Positions 45,514 through 54,852 of a DNA stretch of 64,000 nucleotides are shown here, one piece after another. The position numbers were made by a program, and so were the translations under genes. How positions within the stretch are numbered: position 1 is the stretch's first letter; the number at the start of each line of letters is the position of its first letter. The stretch is from Catenovulum sediminis (GTDB lineage Bacteria > Pseudomonadota > Gammaproteobacteria > Enterobacterales > Alteromonadaceae): positions 2,232,001 through 2,296,000 of the forward strand of contig NZ_CP041660.1 in assembly GCF_007289895.1 (NCBI RefSeq), in the 5' to 3' direction. The notes beneath the pieces are model-generated. The model ran no database searches, had not been told where the DNA came from, and was given only the letters and a program-made list of their open reading frames with translations.

Positions 45514-46887
45514 ATGAATAAGTTAGTAAAAAGCCTATTGGCTTCAGTTGCATTAAGCGCAACATTATCGGCGCCGGTTTTGGCAGAGGCAGAAACGGCA
45601 GTCAATCTTGACCAGTTGTTAAAAAAGCTGGAACAAGGTCAGTTATTTCAAAACCAACAAAATAAAGAACGTGAATCTGAGTTTTTAGCTAAAAAAGAAC
45701 AACAAGTGCAAATGTTGAATGACGCAGCAGCGCGTCGTAATCAATTGGTTCAACGTAGCGAACAGCTAGAAACCACTTTCGAAGAAAACGAAATTCACTT
45801 AGCAGATTTAAGCAATACGTTAAACAACCGCATGGGTTCATTAAAAGAGCTATTTGGTGTTTTGCAACAAGTATCAGGTGATATGAAAGGCAAGTTCCAA
45901 AATTCTATTATTTCTGCTCAGTTCCCAAATCGTGACGTCTTTTTAGATGAACTGGCGCAAAAAATGGGTAAAAGCTCAAAGTTAGCGTCAGTTGAAGAAA
46001 TTGAGCGTGTGTGGTTTGAATTACAACGAGAAATGACAGAGTCAGGTAAAGTTGTACGCTTTAACGCACCGGTTGTAAGTGCAGAAACAGGAACTAAAAA
46101 CGAACAGGAAGTGGTTCGTGTAGGCGCATTTAACTTGGTTTCTAATGGCAAATTTGTTGAATATGTGCAGCAAACTGGATCTTTGGCGGAGTTGGCGCGT
46201 CAACCTTCTGAGCGTTATTTAGATACGGCTTCTGCAGTACAAGAGCAGCGCGGTGAGTTGGTTGAGTTTGCATTAGACCCAACCGGCGGTTCTATTTTAG
46301 GTTTGTTGGTTCAAGCGCCTGATTTAAAAGAGCGTGTTGAGCAAGGTGGCACCGTTGGTTACGTTATCTTAGCCGTCGGTTTGGTCGGTTTATTGTTGGC
46401 GTTAGAGCGCTTTATTAGCCTAACTTTGGTTGGCGGTAAAATTAAGCGTCAGTTAAAAGAACCAACAGCGAAATCAGACAACCCATTAGGTCGTGTGATG
46501 AAAGTTAAAGATGAAAATCCAAATGCTGACAGCGAAACACTAGAGCTTAAATTAAGTGAAGCAATTTTGCGTGAAGCACCAAAATTAGCGCGTAACTTAA
46601 CCTTTATCAAAATTATCTCAGTTGTAGCTCCGCTACTTGGTCTATTAGGTACGGTAACAGGTATGATTAATACCTTCCAAGCAATTACTTTGTTTGGTAC
46701 AGGTGACCCGAAATTAATGGCGGGTGGTATCTCACAGGCACTTATCACAACTGTATTAGGTTTGGTGGTTGCGATTCCAACGTTATTACTTTACACCGTT
46801 CTGAACTCTCGCAGCCGTGGTTTGGTTTCAATCCTGCAAGAGCAAAGTGCAGGTATTATAGCGGAACGAGCAGAGCAAGGAGAATAA
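45514..46887 (+). CDS. TtpC-like MotA/TolQ/ExbB proton-channel protein with periplasmic domain
   Basis: Protein of 457 residues with a cleavable signal peptide (about 1-24), a periplasmic coiled coil and domain (about 25-270), then three transmembrane helices in an ExbB/TolQ domain (VGYVILAVGLVGLLLALERF; SVVAPLLGLLGTVTGMINTF; LITTVLGLVVAIPTLLLYTV). The TolQ-type GLLGTVTGMI block is intact. In Vibrio the equivalent TtpC is needed for TonB2-dependent import. AGAGG precedes the ATG; exbB follows after 1 base. Confidence 0.9.
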   Translation: MNKLVKSLLASVALSATLSAPVLAEAETAVNLDQLLKKLEQGQLFQNQQNKERESEFLAKKEQQVQMLNDAAARRNQLVQRSEQLETTFEENEIHLADLSNTLNNRMGSLKELFGVLQQVSGDMKGKFQNSIISAQFPNRDVFLDELAQKMGKSSKLASVEEIERVWFELQREMTESGKVVRFNAPVVSAETGTKNEQEVVRVGAFNLVSNGKFVEYVQQTGSLAELARQPSERYLDTASAVQEQRGELVEFALDPTGGSILGLLVQAPDLKERVEQGGTVGYVILAVGLVGLLLALERFISLTLVGGKIKRQLKEPTAKSDNPLGRVMKVKDENPNADSETLELKLSEAILREAPKLARNLTFIKIISVVAPLLGLLGTVTGMINTFQAITLFGTGDPKLMAGGISQALITTVLGLVVAIPTLLLYTVLNSRSRGLVSILQEQSAGIIAERAEQGE

Positions 46888-46888
46888 G

Positions 46889-47416
46889 GTGTACGCTTTA
46901 TTCGAAATGATGGACGCAATTCAAGGGTTTATGGAAACCGGCGGTAATGTACTGCAGTGGATTGCGTTGCTGATCTTCGTAATGTGGATTCTGATATTTG
47001 AGCGAATTTCTTTTTTAAAGTCAGGTTACAAAAAGTACGAAAAAGACATTATTGCTCAATGGGAGGCACGCCGGGAACGTAAGTCCTGGAATGCCCACCA
47101 AATTCGTCAGGCATACATTTCAAGAGCCAGCAATAAACTGAATCAAAATTTAATGTTATTAGGCGCTCTGGTTGCTCTGTGTCCGCTACTTGGTTTGATG
47201 GGCACAGTAACAGGTATGATTGAAGTGTTTGATGTCATGGCCATTACCGGCTCAGGCAGTGCACGTTCAATGGCGTCAGGTGTTTCGAAAGCAACAATTC
47301 CTACAATGGCTGGGATGGTTGGTGCCTTGTCAGGTGTATTTGCATCGACTTGGTTAAACCGTATGGCCAAACGCGAAACTGAGTTGCTTGAAGACCACTT
47401 AACTATGGACCACTAA
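46889..47416 (+). CDS. exbB: ExbB-type proton-channel subunit
   Basis: Inner-membrane protein of 175 residues with three hydrophobic helices and the TolQ/ExbB block LCPLLGLMGTVTGMIEVFDVMA followed by SGVSKATIPTMAGMVGALSG (each shown within 22 kb-range coordinates 47170-47335). It forms the proton channel with ExbD that energises TonB. The start is GTG at 46889 with AAGGAG just upstream. Second ExbB-like protein of the operon, the usual TonB2-type arrangement. Confidence 0.9.
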   Translation: MYALFEMMDAIQGFMETGGNVLQWIALLIFVMWILIFERISFLKSGYKKYEKDIIAQWEARRERKSWNAHQIRQAYISRASNKLNQNLMLLGALVALCPLLGLMGTVTGMIEVFDVMAITGSGSARSMASGVSKATIPTMAGMVGALSGVFASTWLNRMAKRETELLEDHLTMDH

Positions 47417-47434
47417 TTTAAAGGTTATCCGAAT

Positions 47435-47842
47435 ATGCGAGCAAGTCCACTAAGTAAAATTATGGAAGAAGAAGAGCAAGGGATAGATATGACGCCAATG
47501 TTGGACGTTGTATTTATTATGCTTATATTCTTCATCGTAACGGCTTCTTTTGTCAAAGAGTCAGGTATTGATGTTAACCGACCAGATGCACCTACAGCTG
47601 TTAAAAAAGAACGTGCAAACATCTTAATTGCAATCAGTGATAAAGGTGAAATCTGGATTGATAAACGCCGAATTGATATTCGTGCAGTACAAGCCAATAT
47701 CGAGCGTTTAAAAGCTGAAAACCCGCAGGGTTCTGTTGTTGTTCAAGCAGACAAAAAAGCGGATGTAGAAACCTTGATCAAGGTCATGGATGCTTCGCGC
47801 GCAGCGGGTGCATACGATGTTTCAATTGCAGCGAACGACTAG
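47435..47842 (+). CDS. exbD: ExbD-type TonB energising protein
   Basis: Protein of 135 residues with a single N-terminal transmembrane helix. MTPMLDVVFIMLIFFIVTAS holds the conserved proton-path Asp (D25 equivalent). The periplasmic domain ends VMDASRAAGAYDVSIA. It works with the two ExbB-like proteins to use the proton gradient. tonB starts 5 bases after its stop. Confidence 0.93.
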   Translation: MRASPLSKIMEEEEQGIDMTPMLDVVFIMLIFFIVTASFVKESGIDVNRPDAPTAVKKERANILIAISDKGEIWIDKRRIDIRAVQANIERLKAENPQGSVVVQADKKADVETLIKVMDASRAAGAYDVSIAAND

Positions 47843-47847
47843 AGACT

Positions 47848-48453
47848 ATGTTTAGATATTTAATAGCAATTGTCTTATCAGTGGTGACAACTTTTTTCAT
47901 CTTTTACGGGATGCAAAGTTTGATACAAAGCGGTGAAGGGGCGCTTACTGAGCCACCTCGCGGCAGTGTATTAGATTTTGTTCGAGTGAAAAAAGAGTCT
48001 GCACCTGAGAAAAAAGACAGAAAACCGAAAAAGCCACCTAAACCACAAGAGCCGCCACCGCCAATGGAAGCGCCACAAATGGAAGCGCCAAATCCAAACG
48101 CGAATGCAATAAGCACTGATTTTGGTGCAGATATTGAAGCCGATGTTGGTTTAGAAGGCGGTTTATCATTAGAGTCAGGTGATGGTGAGTATTTACCTAT
48201 TGTTAAAGTACAACCAATCTACCCACGCCGCGCACAACAACGAGGTATAGAAGGGTATGTGATTGTTGAATTTACCGTGAGTAAACTTGGCACTGTAGTT
48301 GACCCTTATGTGGTAGAAGCTGAACCTGAGAATATTTTTGATACGGCAGCACTTCAGGCCGCGCAAAAGTTTAAATACAAACCTCGGGTTGTTAATGGTG
48401 AACCCGTTGAAGTGGCGGGTGTGCAAAACCGCATAACCTTCAAGATTAATTAA
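47848..48453 (+). CDS. tonB: TonB (TonB2-type energy transducer)
   Basis: Protein of 201 residues with an N-terminal membrane anchor (about 5-24), a Pro/Lys linker (KPKKPPKPQEPPPPMEAP, about 53-70) and a C-terminal TonB domain (about 120-201) with IYPRRAQQRGIEGYVIVEF. The linker is short, as in TonB2 proteins, which may rely on TtpC to span the periplasm. It should contact the receptor at 41859 and perhaps others. Its stop codon overlaps the next start. Confidence 0.93.
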   Translation: MFRYLIAIVLSVVTTFFIFYGMQSLIQSGEGALTEPPRGSVLDFVRVKKESAPEKKDRKPKKPPKPQEPPPPMEAPQMEAPNPNANAISTDFGADIEADVGLEGGLSLESGDGEYLPIVKVQPIYPRRAQQRGIEGYVIVEFTVSKLGTVVDPYVVEAEPENIFDTAALQAAQKFKYKPRVVNGEPVEVAGVQNRITFKIN

Positions 48454-49760
48454 TGGGTGAACGAATGAAGCTATTATCAAAAAAACTTGCACTTGTGGCT
48501 ATATTGTCTGTGTTGGGTAGTACACCTGCAATATCTGTATATGCAGCTGATAATGACAATGCTGAAACCCGAAAAACAGTTAAAGTCCCTGCGATGCGTT
48601 CTAAAGTTTATGAACAGTTGGCACGTGCGCAAGGTTTAGCTGATGAAGGTAAACCGCAGGAAGCGATAGAAGCATTAGACAATGTAAAGCGTAAAAGTAG
48701 CTCGATGAACAGTTATGAAATTGCAATGATGCATAACTTTTACGCTTTTGTGTACTACAACATGGAAAACATGGAAAAGGCGATAGAAAGCTTTGAAAAA
48801 GTTGTTTCTGAAGAGGCTATTCCTGAAAGTTTGCGCATGAGTACTTTGTATAGTTTAGCGCAGTTGCATATGGCAGAAGAAAACTACGCTAAAACCATCA
48901 GTATGATGCAAAGGTGGTACGACGCAGGTGGTGATGAAGAAAACCCAAATGCACAGGTTTTGATGGCACAGGCTTATTATCAGTTAAAAGAATATGATAA
49001 TGCGCTTAAACCACTTAAAAAGGCGATAAAAATTGTTGCAGATGCGGGCGAAACACCAAAAGAAAATTGGTTCGTTTTGCAGCGTGCAATTTATTACTCG
49101 CTCAAAAAACCTGAGCATGTTGCTGATGTTACAGAGACCTTGGTACGTTTGTTTAATAAACCTGAATATTGGTTGCAGCTGGCGGGTATGTATGGTGAAT
49201 TAGGGCTGGAAGAAAAGCAACTGGCGATGATGGAAGTTGCCTATCAGCAAGGTTTTGTTACCAAAAAAGCAGACATTTTAGCCTTAGCTCAATTGTATGT
49301 TTATCATCAAGTGCCGGTTAAAGGTGCAATATTGCTTGAAAAAGCGATAGAGGACGGCGTTGTCGAAGAAAACGTTAAAAACCTTAAATTTTTAGCACAA
49401 GCTTTTACTTTGGCAAAAGAAGATCAAAAAGCGGTACCAGTTTTAGCTAAAGCTGCTGCAATTTCTGATGACGGTAATTTAGACGCTCAGTTAGGTCAAA
49501 CATATTTAAATATGGAAAAGTGGGAGCTTGCTATTGAAGCAACTCAGCGCGCGGTTAAAAAAGGTCAACTGGATGAACCGGGCAAAGCTCAACTTGTTTT
49601 GGGTATGGCTTATTTCAATTTAAAACAGTTTGATAAATCTTTGCAGGCTTTAAATATTGCAAGTGAGCACTCTTCTAGTAAAGCGATGGCAACTCAGTGG
49701 AAAAAGTATGTTTCCAAAGAAAAAGAGAATGCCGAGGCGATGGCGAGTATCTCAGCTTAA
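48453..49760 (+). CDS. TPR-repeat periplasmic protein of the TonB operon
   Basis: Protein of 435 residues with a signal peptide (cleavage near YAA, about residue 32) and TPR-like helical repeats through most of its length (YEQLARAQGLADEGKPQEAI; NAQVLMAQAYYQLKEYDNAL; LDAQLGQTYLNMEKWELAIE). The ATG at 48453 overlaps the tonB stop; an ATG at 48465 is an alternative. Homologues close TonB2-type operons, where a TPR protein assists TonB-dependent import. Final gene of the operon; a hairpin lies after it on the opposite reading. Confidence 0.88.
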   Translation: MGERMKLLSKKLALVAILSVLGSTPAISVYAADNDNAETRKTVKVPAMRSKVYEQLARAQGLADEGKPQEAIEALDNVKRKSSSMNSYEIAMMHNFYAFVYYNMENMEKAIESFEKVVSEEAIPESLRMSTLYSLAQLHMAEENYAKTISMMQRWYDAGGDEENPNAQVLMAQAYYQLKEYDNALKPLKKAIKIVADAGETPKENWFVLQRAIYYSLKKPEHVADVTETLVRLFNKPEYWLQLAGMYGELGLEEKQLAMMEVAYQQGFVTKKADILALAQLYVYHQVPVKGAILLEKAIEDGVVEENVKNLKFLAQAFTLAKEDQKAVPVLAKAAAISDDGNLDAQLGQTYLNMEKWELAIEATQRAVKKGQLDEPGKAQLVLGMAYFNLKQFDKSLQALNIASEHSSSKAMATQWKKYVSKEKENAEAMASISA

Positions 49761-49797
49761 TTTATATAACGATCCTGCATAAAAAACGACCCTGCAT

Positions 49798-49830
49798 AAA
49801 AAAGCGGCTACCCAAACAAGCGGGTAGCCG
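49798..49830 (-). terminator. rho-independent terminator for the minus-strand gene at 49909
   Basis: On the minus strand CGGCTACCC pairs with GGGTAGCCG around an 8-base loop and is followed by T6. On the plus strand it lacks a T-tract, so it serves the minus-strand gene, though it may also slow the TonB operon transcript. Confidence 0.8.
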
Positions 49831-49908
49831 AAGGGATACACAACTAAGTGACGTTCCATCCATCACATTAAACAGCTTACTCGATTGCAAGTTAAGAAGC
49901 GGTTAAGC

Positions 49909-50772
49909 TTAAAGCTTTAAAATATGTTTGCTAAACAACCTGTCTAATAACTCTGCTTCTTTTTCAGACGCCGCCCAAGCTTTGTGCGCGAGTCGGTAGG
50001 CTTTTGAAGGGCGTATTTTCGTTAGCAATTTGTTCAAATCCTGAATCGTTTGTCGGCCCCAATTAGTCTTAGGGCAAGCTATATAACCTAGATAATACTC
50101 AGGGTGGCCTTCTATTGAAATGCTTCGGATAGTTGGTTTATCGTCGAAGAATTCTATATTTTGGACATGATACCGAGCGACATTTTCATATTCGATCATA
50201 TAGTCAATTCTATTGTAAACTAACATTTTTATTAGTTGAGCACTGTTTACATTGCGACTCTCTACTGAGGGGGAGCTATTGGAAACAGATAAAATGGAGT
50301 CAACTAGGTTTGAGTATGATCTTTCTTTTTCATATATAAGCTTATACTGAGGGTTACGCGTCAATGCATTTAACGAGATTGACTGCGGTTGTCTCCACTG
50401 TTGGTACAAAGAATCTTTAACAATGACTTTATTTGGAATTGCAATTGAATTAGGTAATGAAAACAGCGCAAAACTTTCTCTTTCAGTTGTACGCAGAGCC
50501 GCAATATTGCAAACCGGTGCACCTGACTTAATCTGCATCCAAACCCGGCTCCAATTCATATTGATAATTTTATGTTTATACATTGGCAGGCTTTTAATAT
50601 ATAAATCTATTAGCTGGTCGAATCGTCCCGGCGCCTTATTGGGGTCCGTTTGCATCATAAGTGGTGCCCAGTGGTGTTTCGGCCAAATTATAGTAGGGGC
50701 TGCTAGTAGATTCAGGCTGACACTGGATAACAGTAGCCAGCATATTAAAAAGTGATAACGCATATAATGCAT
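49909..50772 (-). CDS. periplasmic solute-binding-like protein (SBP_bac_3/TIGR02285 type)
   Basis: Protein of 287 residues with a signal peptide (cleavage near LLA-AP, about residue 25) and a two-lobed solute-binding fold. The layout resembles the TIGR02285-type proteins (APGRFDQLIDLYIKSLP; ICNIAALRTTERE-like NIAALRTTEREsFALFS; DYMIEYENVARYH). No transporter genes are nearby, so it is an orphan sensor or binding protein with unknown ligand. Start may be the Met at residue 4. Confidence 0.75.
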   Translation of the reverse strand: MHYMRYHFLICWLLLSSVSLNLLAAPTIIWPKHHWAPLMMQTDPNKAPGRFDQLIDLYIKSLPMYKHKIINMNWSRVWMQIKSGAPVCNIAALRTTERESFALFSLPNSIAIPNKVIVKDSLYQQWRQPQSISLNALTRNPQYKLIYEKERSYSNLVDSILSVSNSSPSVESRNVNSAQLIKMLVYNRIDYMIEYENVARYHVQNIEFFDDKPTIRSISIEGHPEYYLGYIACPKTNWGRQTIQDLNKLLTKIRPSKAYRLAHKAWAASEKEAELLDRLFSKHILKL

Positions 50773-50903
50773 AATGAAAGATTAAAAAGTTAGTATAGTA
50801 GACTTTATCGCAATACACTAAACTTCAGGCAGAATCTTATTCGCAACTTTTGCTTTAATCTTCTAAGCTATTCGTACTTGCTGATTTCATGGTGGAGTAA
50901 ACT

Positions 50904-51311
50904 ATGAGCTTTTTATTAGACGCCAGGCTTGACGCAGACTGTATCGAAGTCGCGGACTTGGAATTAAGTCGTTTGTTATTGATGAATAATAGAAATGTGC
51001 CTTGGTTAATACTGGTGCCGCGTAAAGACAACGCTGCAGAGTTAACCGACCTGACATTATCGGAACAACATGTGTTATTAGATGAGATTAATTTAATTAC
51101 GCGAGTTCAACAAAAGTTGTTTAGCCCAGATAAAATTAACACAGCGGCAATCGGTAACATGGTTCGTCAGCTGCATATTCATGTGATAGGTCGCTTTAAA
51201 AGTGATCCGGTTTGGCCTGCACCCGTTTGGGGGAACTTGGCTGCTGAACCTTATCATGAAGGTGAGTTATTACAGCGTGTTCAACTGTTGAGACACGCTA
51301 TTTGTATTTAA
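50904..51311 (+). CDS. HIT-family (histidine triad) hydrolase
   Basis: Protein of 135 residues of the HIT superfamily, which hydrolyses nucleotidyl-phosphoramidates or dinucleoside polyphosphates. QLHIHVIGR (about 96-104) is the triad region; the third His is absent in the strict HxHxH pattern, as in this subfamily, whose members are often called HIT domain proteins. PWLILVPR is the other conserved block. GGTGGAG precedes the ATG. Substrate unknown. Confidence 0.85.
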   Translation: MSFLLDARLDADCIEVADLELSRLLLMNNRNVPWLILVPRKDNAAELTDLTLSEQHVLLDEINLITRVQQKLFSPDKINTAAIGNMVRQLHIHVIGRFKSDPVWPAPVWGNLAAEPYHEGELLQRVQLLRHAICI

Positions 51312-51481
51312 AATTATAATCGCGCGTTATGTTGAATATTTGCACGTTTAACATGAGGCCATCTATTAATTTACAATGCATGACTTATACTTGCATCCAT
51401 ATTGTATGTGTAGGATCGGCTAGCTGTCTTCCCGAAACATGACAAAAAATTGAATTTTGATATTACTTAGAGGACATTATT

Positions 51482-54079
51482 GTGTTAGAAGCTTATCGTA
51501 AGCATGTTGCAGAGCGTGCAGAGCAAGGCATAGTGCCAAAACCACTAGATGCTGAACAGACAGCGGCCTTGGTTGAACTAATTAAGAACCCACCTGCAGG
51601 TGAAGAAGAATTTTTGATTGACCTATTGTCAAACAGAATCCCTGCTGGTGTAGATGATGCGGCTTATGTAAAAGCAGGTTTTTTAGCGGCTGTAGCGAAG
51701 GGTGAAGCGTCTTCTCCGATTATTAACGCTGAACAAGCTACAAAGCTGTTGGGTACTATGTTAGGTGGTTACAACATTGAACCATTAATCGATTTATTAG
51801 ATGATGACAAGTTATCTGATATTGCGTGCCAAGGTTTATCTAAAACTTTGTTAATGTTTGATGCCTTTTATGATGTTAAAGAAAAAGCAGACGCAGGTAA
51901 CGAAGCCGCGAAAAAAGTCATGCAATCATGGGCTGATGCTGAATGGTTTACATCTAAGCCTGAAATTGCAGAAAAAATTACAGTAACCGTCTTTAAAGTC
52001 GCTGGCGAAACGAATACAGATGACTTATCTCCGGCACCAGATGCATGGTCTCGCCCAGACATTCCTTTGCATGCACTTGCGATGTTAAAAAATGAACGTG
52101 AAGGTATCAACCCAGACGTACCAGGTGAAGTTGGACCGGTTAAACAAATTGAAGCTTTGAAAGAAAAAGGCTTCCCACTGGCATATGTTGGTGATGTTGT
52201 GGGTACTGGATCATCACGTAAATCAGCTACAAACTCTGTATTGTGGTTTATGGGTGAAGATATTCCTCACGTGCCGAATAAACGCCAAGGTGGGGTTTGT
52301 TTAGGTAGTAAAATAGCACCTATTTTCTTTAATACAATGGAAGATTCAGGTGCGTTACCGATTGAGCTAGATGTAGATGCAATGGAAATGGGTGACGTGA
52401 TTGATATCTACCCGTTTGAACAATGTGTCAAACGTCATGGTACAGACGAAGTTATATCTACATTTGAATACAAATCAAACATAATCTTAGATGAAGTACG
52501 AGCAGGCGGCCGAATTCCATTAATTGTTGGCCGTGGTTTAACGGATAAAGCACGTGAATCTCTTGGTTTAGAACCATCAAAAGTATTTAAACGCCCTGAA
52601 GTATTAGAAGAGTCAGATAAAGGCTTTACTTTGGCACAAAAAATGGTGGGTAAAGCCTGTGGTGTTAAAGGTATTCGACCAGGTCAATATTGTGAACCTA
52701 AGATGACCACGGTTGGCTCACAGGATACAACAGGCCCAATGACACGTGATGAGTTAAAAGATTTGGCTTGTCTTGGTTTTTCTGCTGATTTAACAATGCA
52801 GTCTTTCTGTCATACTAGTGCTTATCCTAAGCCAGTTGACGTTGAAACACACCACACTTTACCAGACTTTATTATGAACCGTGGTGGTGTCGCCTTGCGT
52901 CCGGGTGATGGTATTATCCACTCTTGGTTAAACCGTATGTTGTTGCCGGATACTGTGGGAACAGGTGGTGATTCTCATACACGTTTCCCGCTGGGTATTT
53001 CATTCCCTGCCGGTTCTGGTTTGGTCGCGTTTGCTGCTGCAACGGGTGTTATGCCACTTGATATGCCTGAATCTGTGTTGGTTCGTTTTAAAGGGGATTT
53101 ACAACCGGGTATTACATTACGTGATTTGGTACATGCAATCCCATATTATGCAATCCAGCAAGGTTTGTTGACGGTTGAGAAAAAAGGTAAGAAAAATATC
53201 TTCTCTGGCCGCATCTTAGAGATTGAAGGTTTAGAGCATTTAACAGTAGAGCAAGCGTTTGAATTATCAGATGCATCTGCGGAGCGTAGCGCTGGTGGTT
53301 GTACGATTAACCTAAGCGAAGAATCTATCGCAGAATACCTACAGTCAAACATTGTTATGTTGAAGTGGATGATCAGCGAAGGTTATGGCGATGTTCGTAC
53401 TATCGAGCGTCGTATTCTAGCTATGGAAGAATGGTTAGCTAATCCTCAGTTGATGCGTGCAGATAAAGATGCAGAATACACTGAAGTCATTGAAATTGAT
53501 TTGGCCGATATTAAAGAACCTATTTTATGTGCACCAAATGACCCAGATGATGCGCGTTTATTATCAGAAGTCGCTGGCGATAAAGTAGATGAAGTGTTTA
53601 TCGGTTCTTGTATGACTAACATTGGTCACTTCAGAGCTGCAGGTAAATTAATTAATAAATTTGCTAAAACTATCCCAACTCGTTTATGGGTTGCGCCACC
53701 CACTAAGATGGATCAGGCGCAATTAACCGAAGAAGGCTACTATAGTATTTTCGGTAAAGCCGGTGCGCGTATTGAAACGCCGGGGTGTTCATTGTGTATG
53801 GGTAACCAAGCACGTGTTGCAGACGGTGCGACTGTATTGTCTACTTCAACACGTAACTTCCCGAACCGTTTAGGCACGGGTGCAAATGTGTATCTGGCAT
53901 CAGCTGAATTATCAGCCGTTGCATCTATGGTCGGGCATATTCCAACGGTTGAAGAGTATTTGGGGTATGCTAAAGAAATTGATGCAACTGCAGCGGATAC
54001 CTATCGTTATCTGAACTTCCATTTAATGGATAACTACACCAAAAAAGCATCTACAGTGATTATTCAGCAGCCTGCTTAA
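51482..54079 (+). CDS. acnB: aconitate hydratase B (bifunctional, also 2-methylisocitrate dehydratase)
   Basis: Enzyme of 865 residues that converts citrate to isocitrate in the TCA cycle. The GTG start at 51482, preceded by AGAGGA, gives a protein beginning [15 protein letters not shown], matching E. coli AcnB. The N-terminal HEAT-like domain is present. The cluster cysteines are in IGSCMTN and PGCSLCMG, near residues 708, 767 and 770. AcnB can bind mRNA when its cluster is lost. A strong terminator follows. Confidence 0.97.
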   Translation: MLEAYRKHVAERAEQGIVPKPLDAEQTAALVELIKNPPAGEEEFLIDLLSNRIPAGVDDAAYVKAGFLAAVAKGEASSPIINAEQATKLLGTMLGGYNIEPLIDLLDDDKLSDIACQGLSKTLLMFDAFYDVKEKADAGNEAAKKVMQSWADAEWFTSKPEIAEKITVTVFKVAGETNTDDLSPAPDAWSRPDIPLHALAMLKNEREGINPDVPGEVGPVKQIEALKEKGFPLAYVGDVVGTGSSRKSATNSVLWFMGEDIPHVPNKRQGGVCLGSKIAPIFFNTMEDSGALPIELDVDAMEMGDVIDIYPFEQCVKRHGTDEVISTFEYKSNIILDEVRAGGRIPLIVGRGLTDKARESLGLEPSKVFKRPEVLEESDKGFTLAQKMVGKACGVKGIRPGQYCEPKMTTVGSQDTTGPMTRDELKDLACLGFSADLTMQSFCHTSAYPKPVDVETHHTLPDFIMNRGGVALRPGDGIIHSWLNRMLLPDTVGTGGDSHTRFPLGISFPAGSGLVAFAAATGVMPLDMPESVLVRFKGDLQPGITLRDLVHAIPYYAIQQGLLTVEKKGKKNIFSGRILEIEGLEHLTVEQAFELSDASAERSAGGCTINLSEESIAEYLQSNIVMLKWMISEGYGDVRTIERRILAMEEWLANPQLMRADKDAEYTEVIEIDLADIKEPILCAPNDPDDARLLSEVAGDKVDEVFIGSCMTNIGHFRAAGKLINKFAKTIPTRLWVAPPTKMDQAQLTEEGYYSIFGKAGARIETPGCSLCMGNQARVADGATVLSTSTRNFPNRLGTGANVYLASAELSAVASMVGHIPTVEEYLGYAKEIDATAADTYRYLNFHLMDNYTKKASTVIIQQPA

Positions 54080-54106
54080 TCTGCTAAACTGAATAACTCA
54101 AATTTT

Positions 54107-54133
54107 AAAGCCCAGCTTATGCTGGGCTTTTTG
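54107..54133 (+). terminator. rho-independent terminator after acnB
   Basis: AAAGCCCAGC pairs with GCTGGGCTTT around a TTAT loop, followed by more T residues, 28 bases after the acnB stop. Confidence 0.92.
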
Positions 54134-54222
54134 TTTAAATGACAACTTTGCTGTTGGTGACCTGACAAACGCAGAACAAATGCATACAATGAGGCATAAC
54201 GAGTTTAAAAAAGATACAAGTT

Positions 54223-54852
54223 ATGCGTATACCCTTCACCCTGGTTTTTGTAATTGTTTTTTGTTTACCTAAATTTGTTAATGCAGCAAAATTGAAAATT
54301 GTAGATCAATATAACCAACCTCTGGCGAACGTGGTGGTGGGTTTTACACACGCTGACAACAAATCACCGGCAAATTACCTAGCAATTATGGACCAAGTGG
54401 ACAAGCAGTTTGTACCGCATGTATTAATTATTGATGAAGGGCAGCGGGTTCAATTTCCTAATAGCGATAATATTCGCCACCATGTTTATAGTTTTTCAAA
54501 AGCCAAACCTTTTGAGATCAAGCTATATAGTGGAACACCTAGTAATCCAGTTCAATTCAATGATTCAGGGCTTGTGGCTTTAGGGTGTAATATTCACGAT
54601 CAAATGATAGGCTATATATATGTTCGGCCAACAAACGAACGCGCGATATTATCCAATCAATTGGGCGAAGTGGAAATTCCTAAATTATCAGAAGTTCAAA
54701 TTTGGCACCCAAAACAACAGGGACGAGTCGATACGCGTCAACGCATTGAATTACCCAAAGCCGCATGGCAAGAGGAGCACTACCAAATTACCTTACCTAT
54801 CCAAGAGGTTATGCCAGCAAAATCTAATAAATTTAAATCTAGGTTTAAGTAA
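54223..54852 (+). CDS. secreted cupredoxin-like (type 1 copper) protein
   Basis: Protein of 209 residues with a signal peptide (cleavage near VNA-AK, about residue 22) and a plastocyanin-like domain (about 60-130). The four type-1 copper ligands can be picked out: His in RHHVYSF, then Cys, His and Met in GCNIHDQM. Relatives are often annotated 'methylamine utilization protein', which the context here does not support. The next gene starts directly after the stop. Inference: periplasmic electron carrier or copper sensor tied to the c-di-GMP enzyme. Confidence 0.8.
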   Translation: MRIPFTLVFVIVFCLPKFVNAAKLKIVDQYNQPLANVVVGFTHADNKSPANYLAIMDQVDKQFVPHVLIIDEGQRVQFPNSDNIRHHVYSFSKAKPFEIKLYSGTPSNPVQFNDSGLVALGCNIHDQMIGYIYVRPTNERAILSNQLGEVEIPKLSEVQIWHPKQQGRVDTRQRIELPKAAWQEEHYQITLPIQEVMPAKSNKFKSRFK

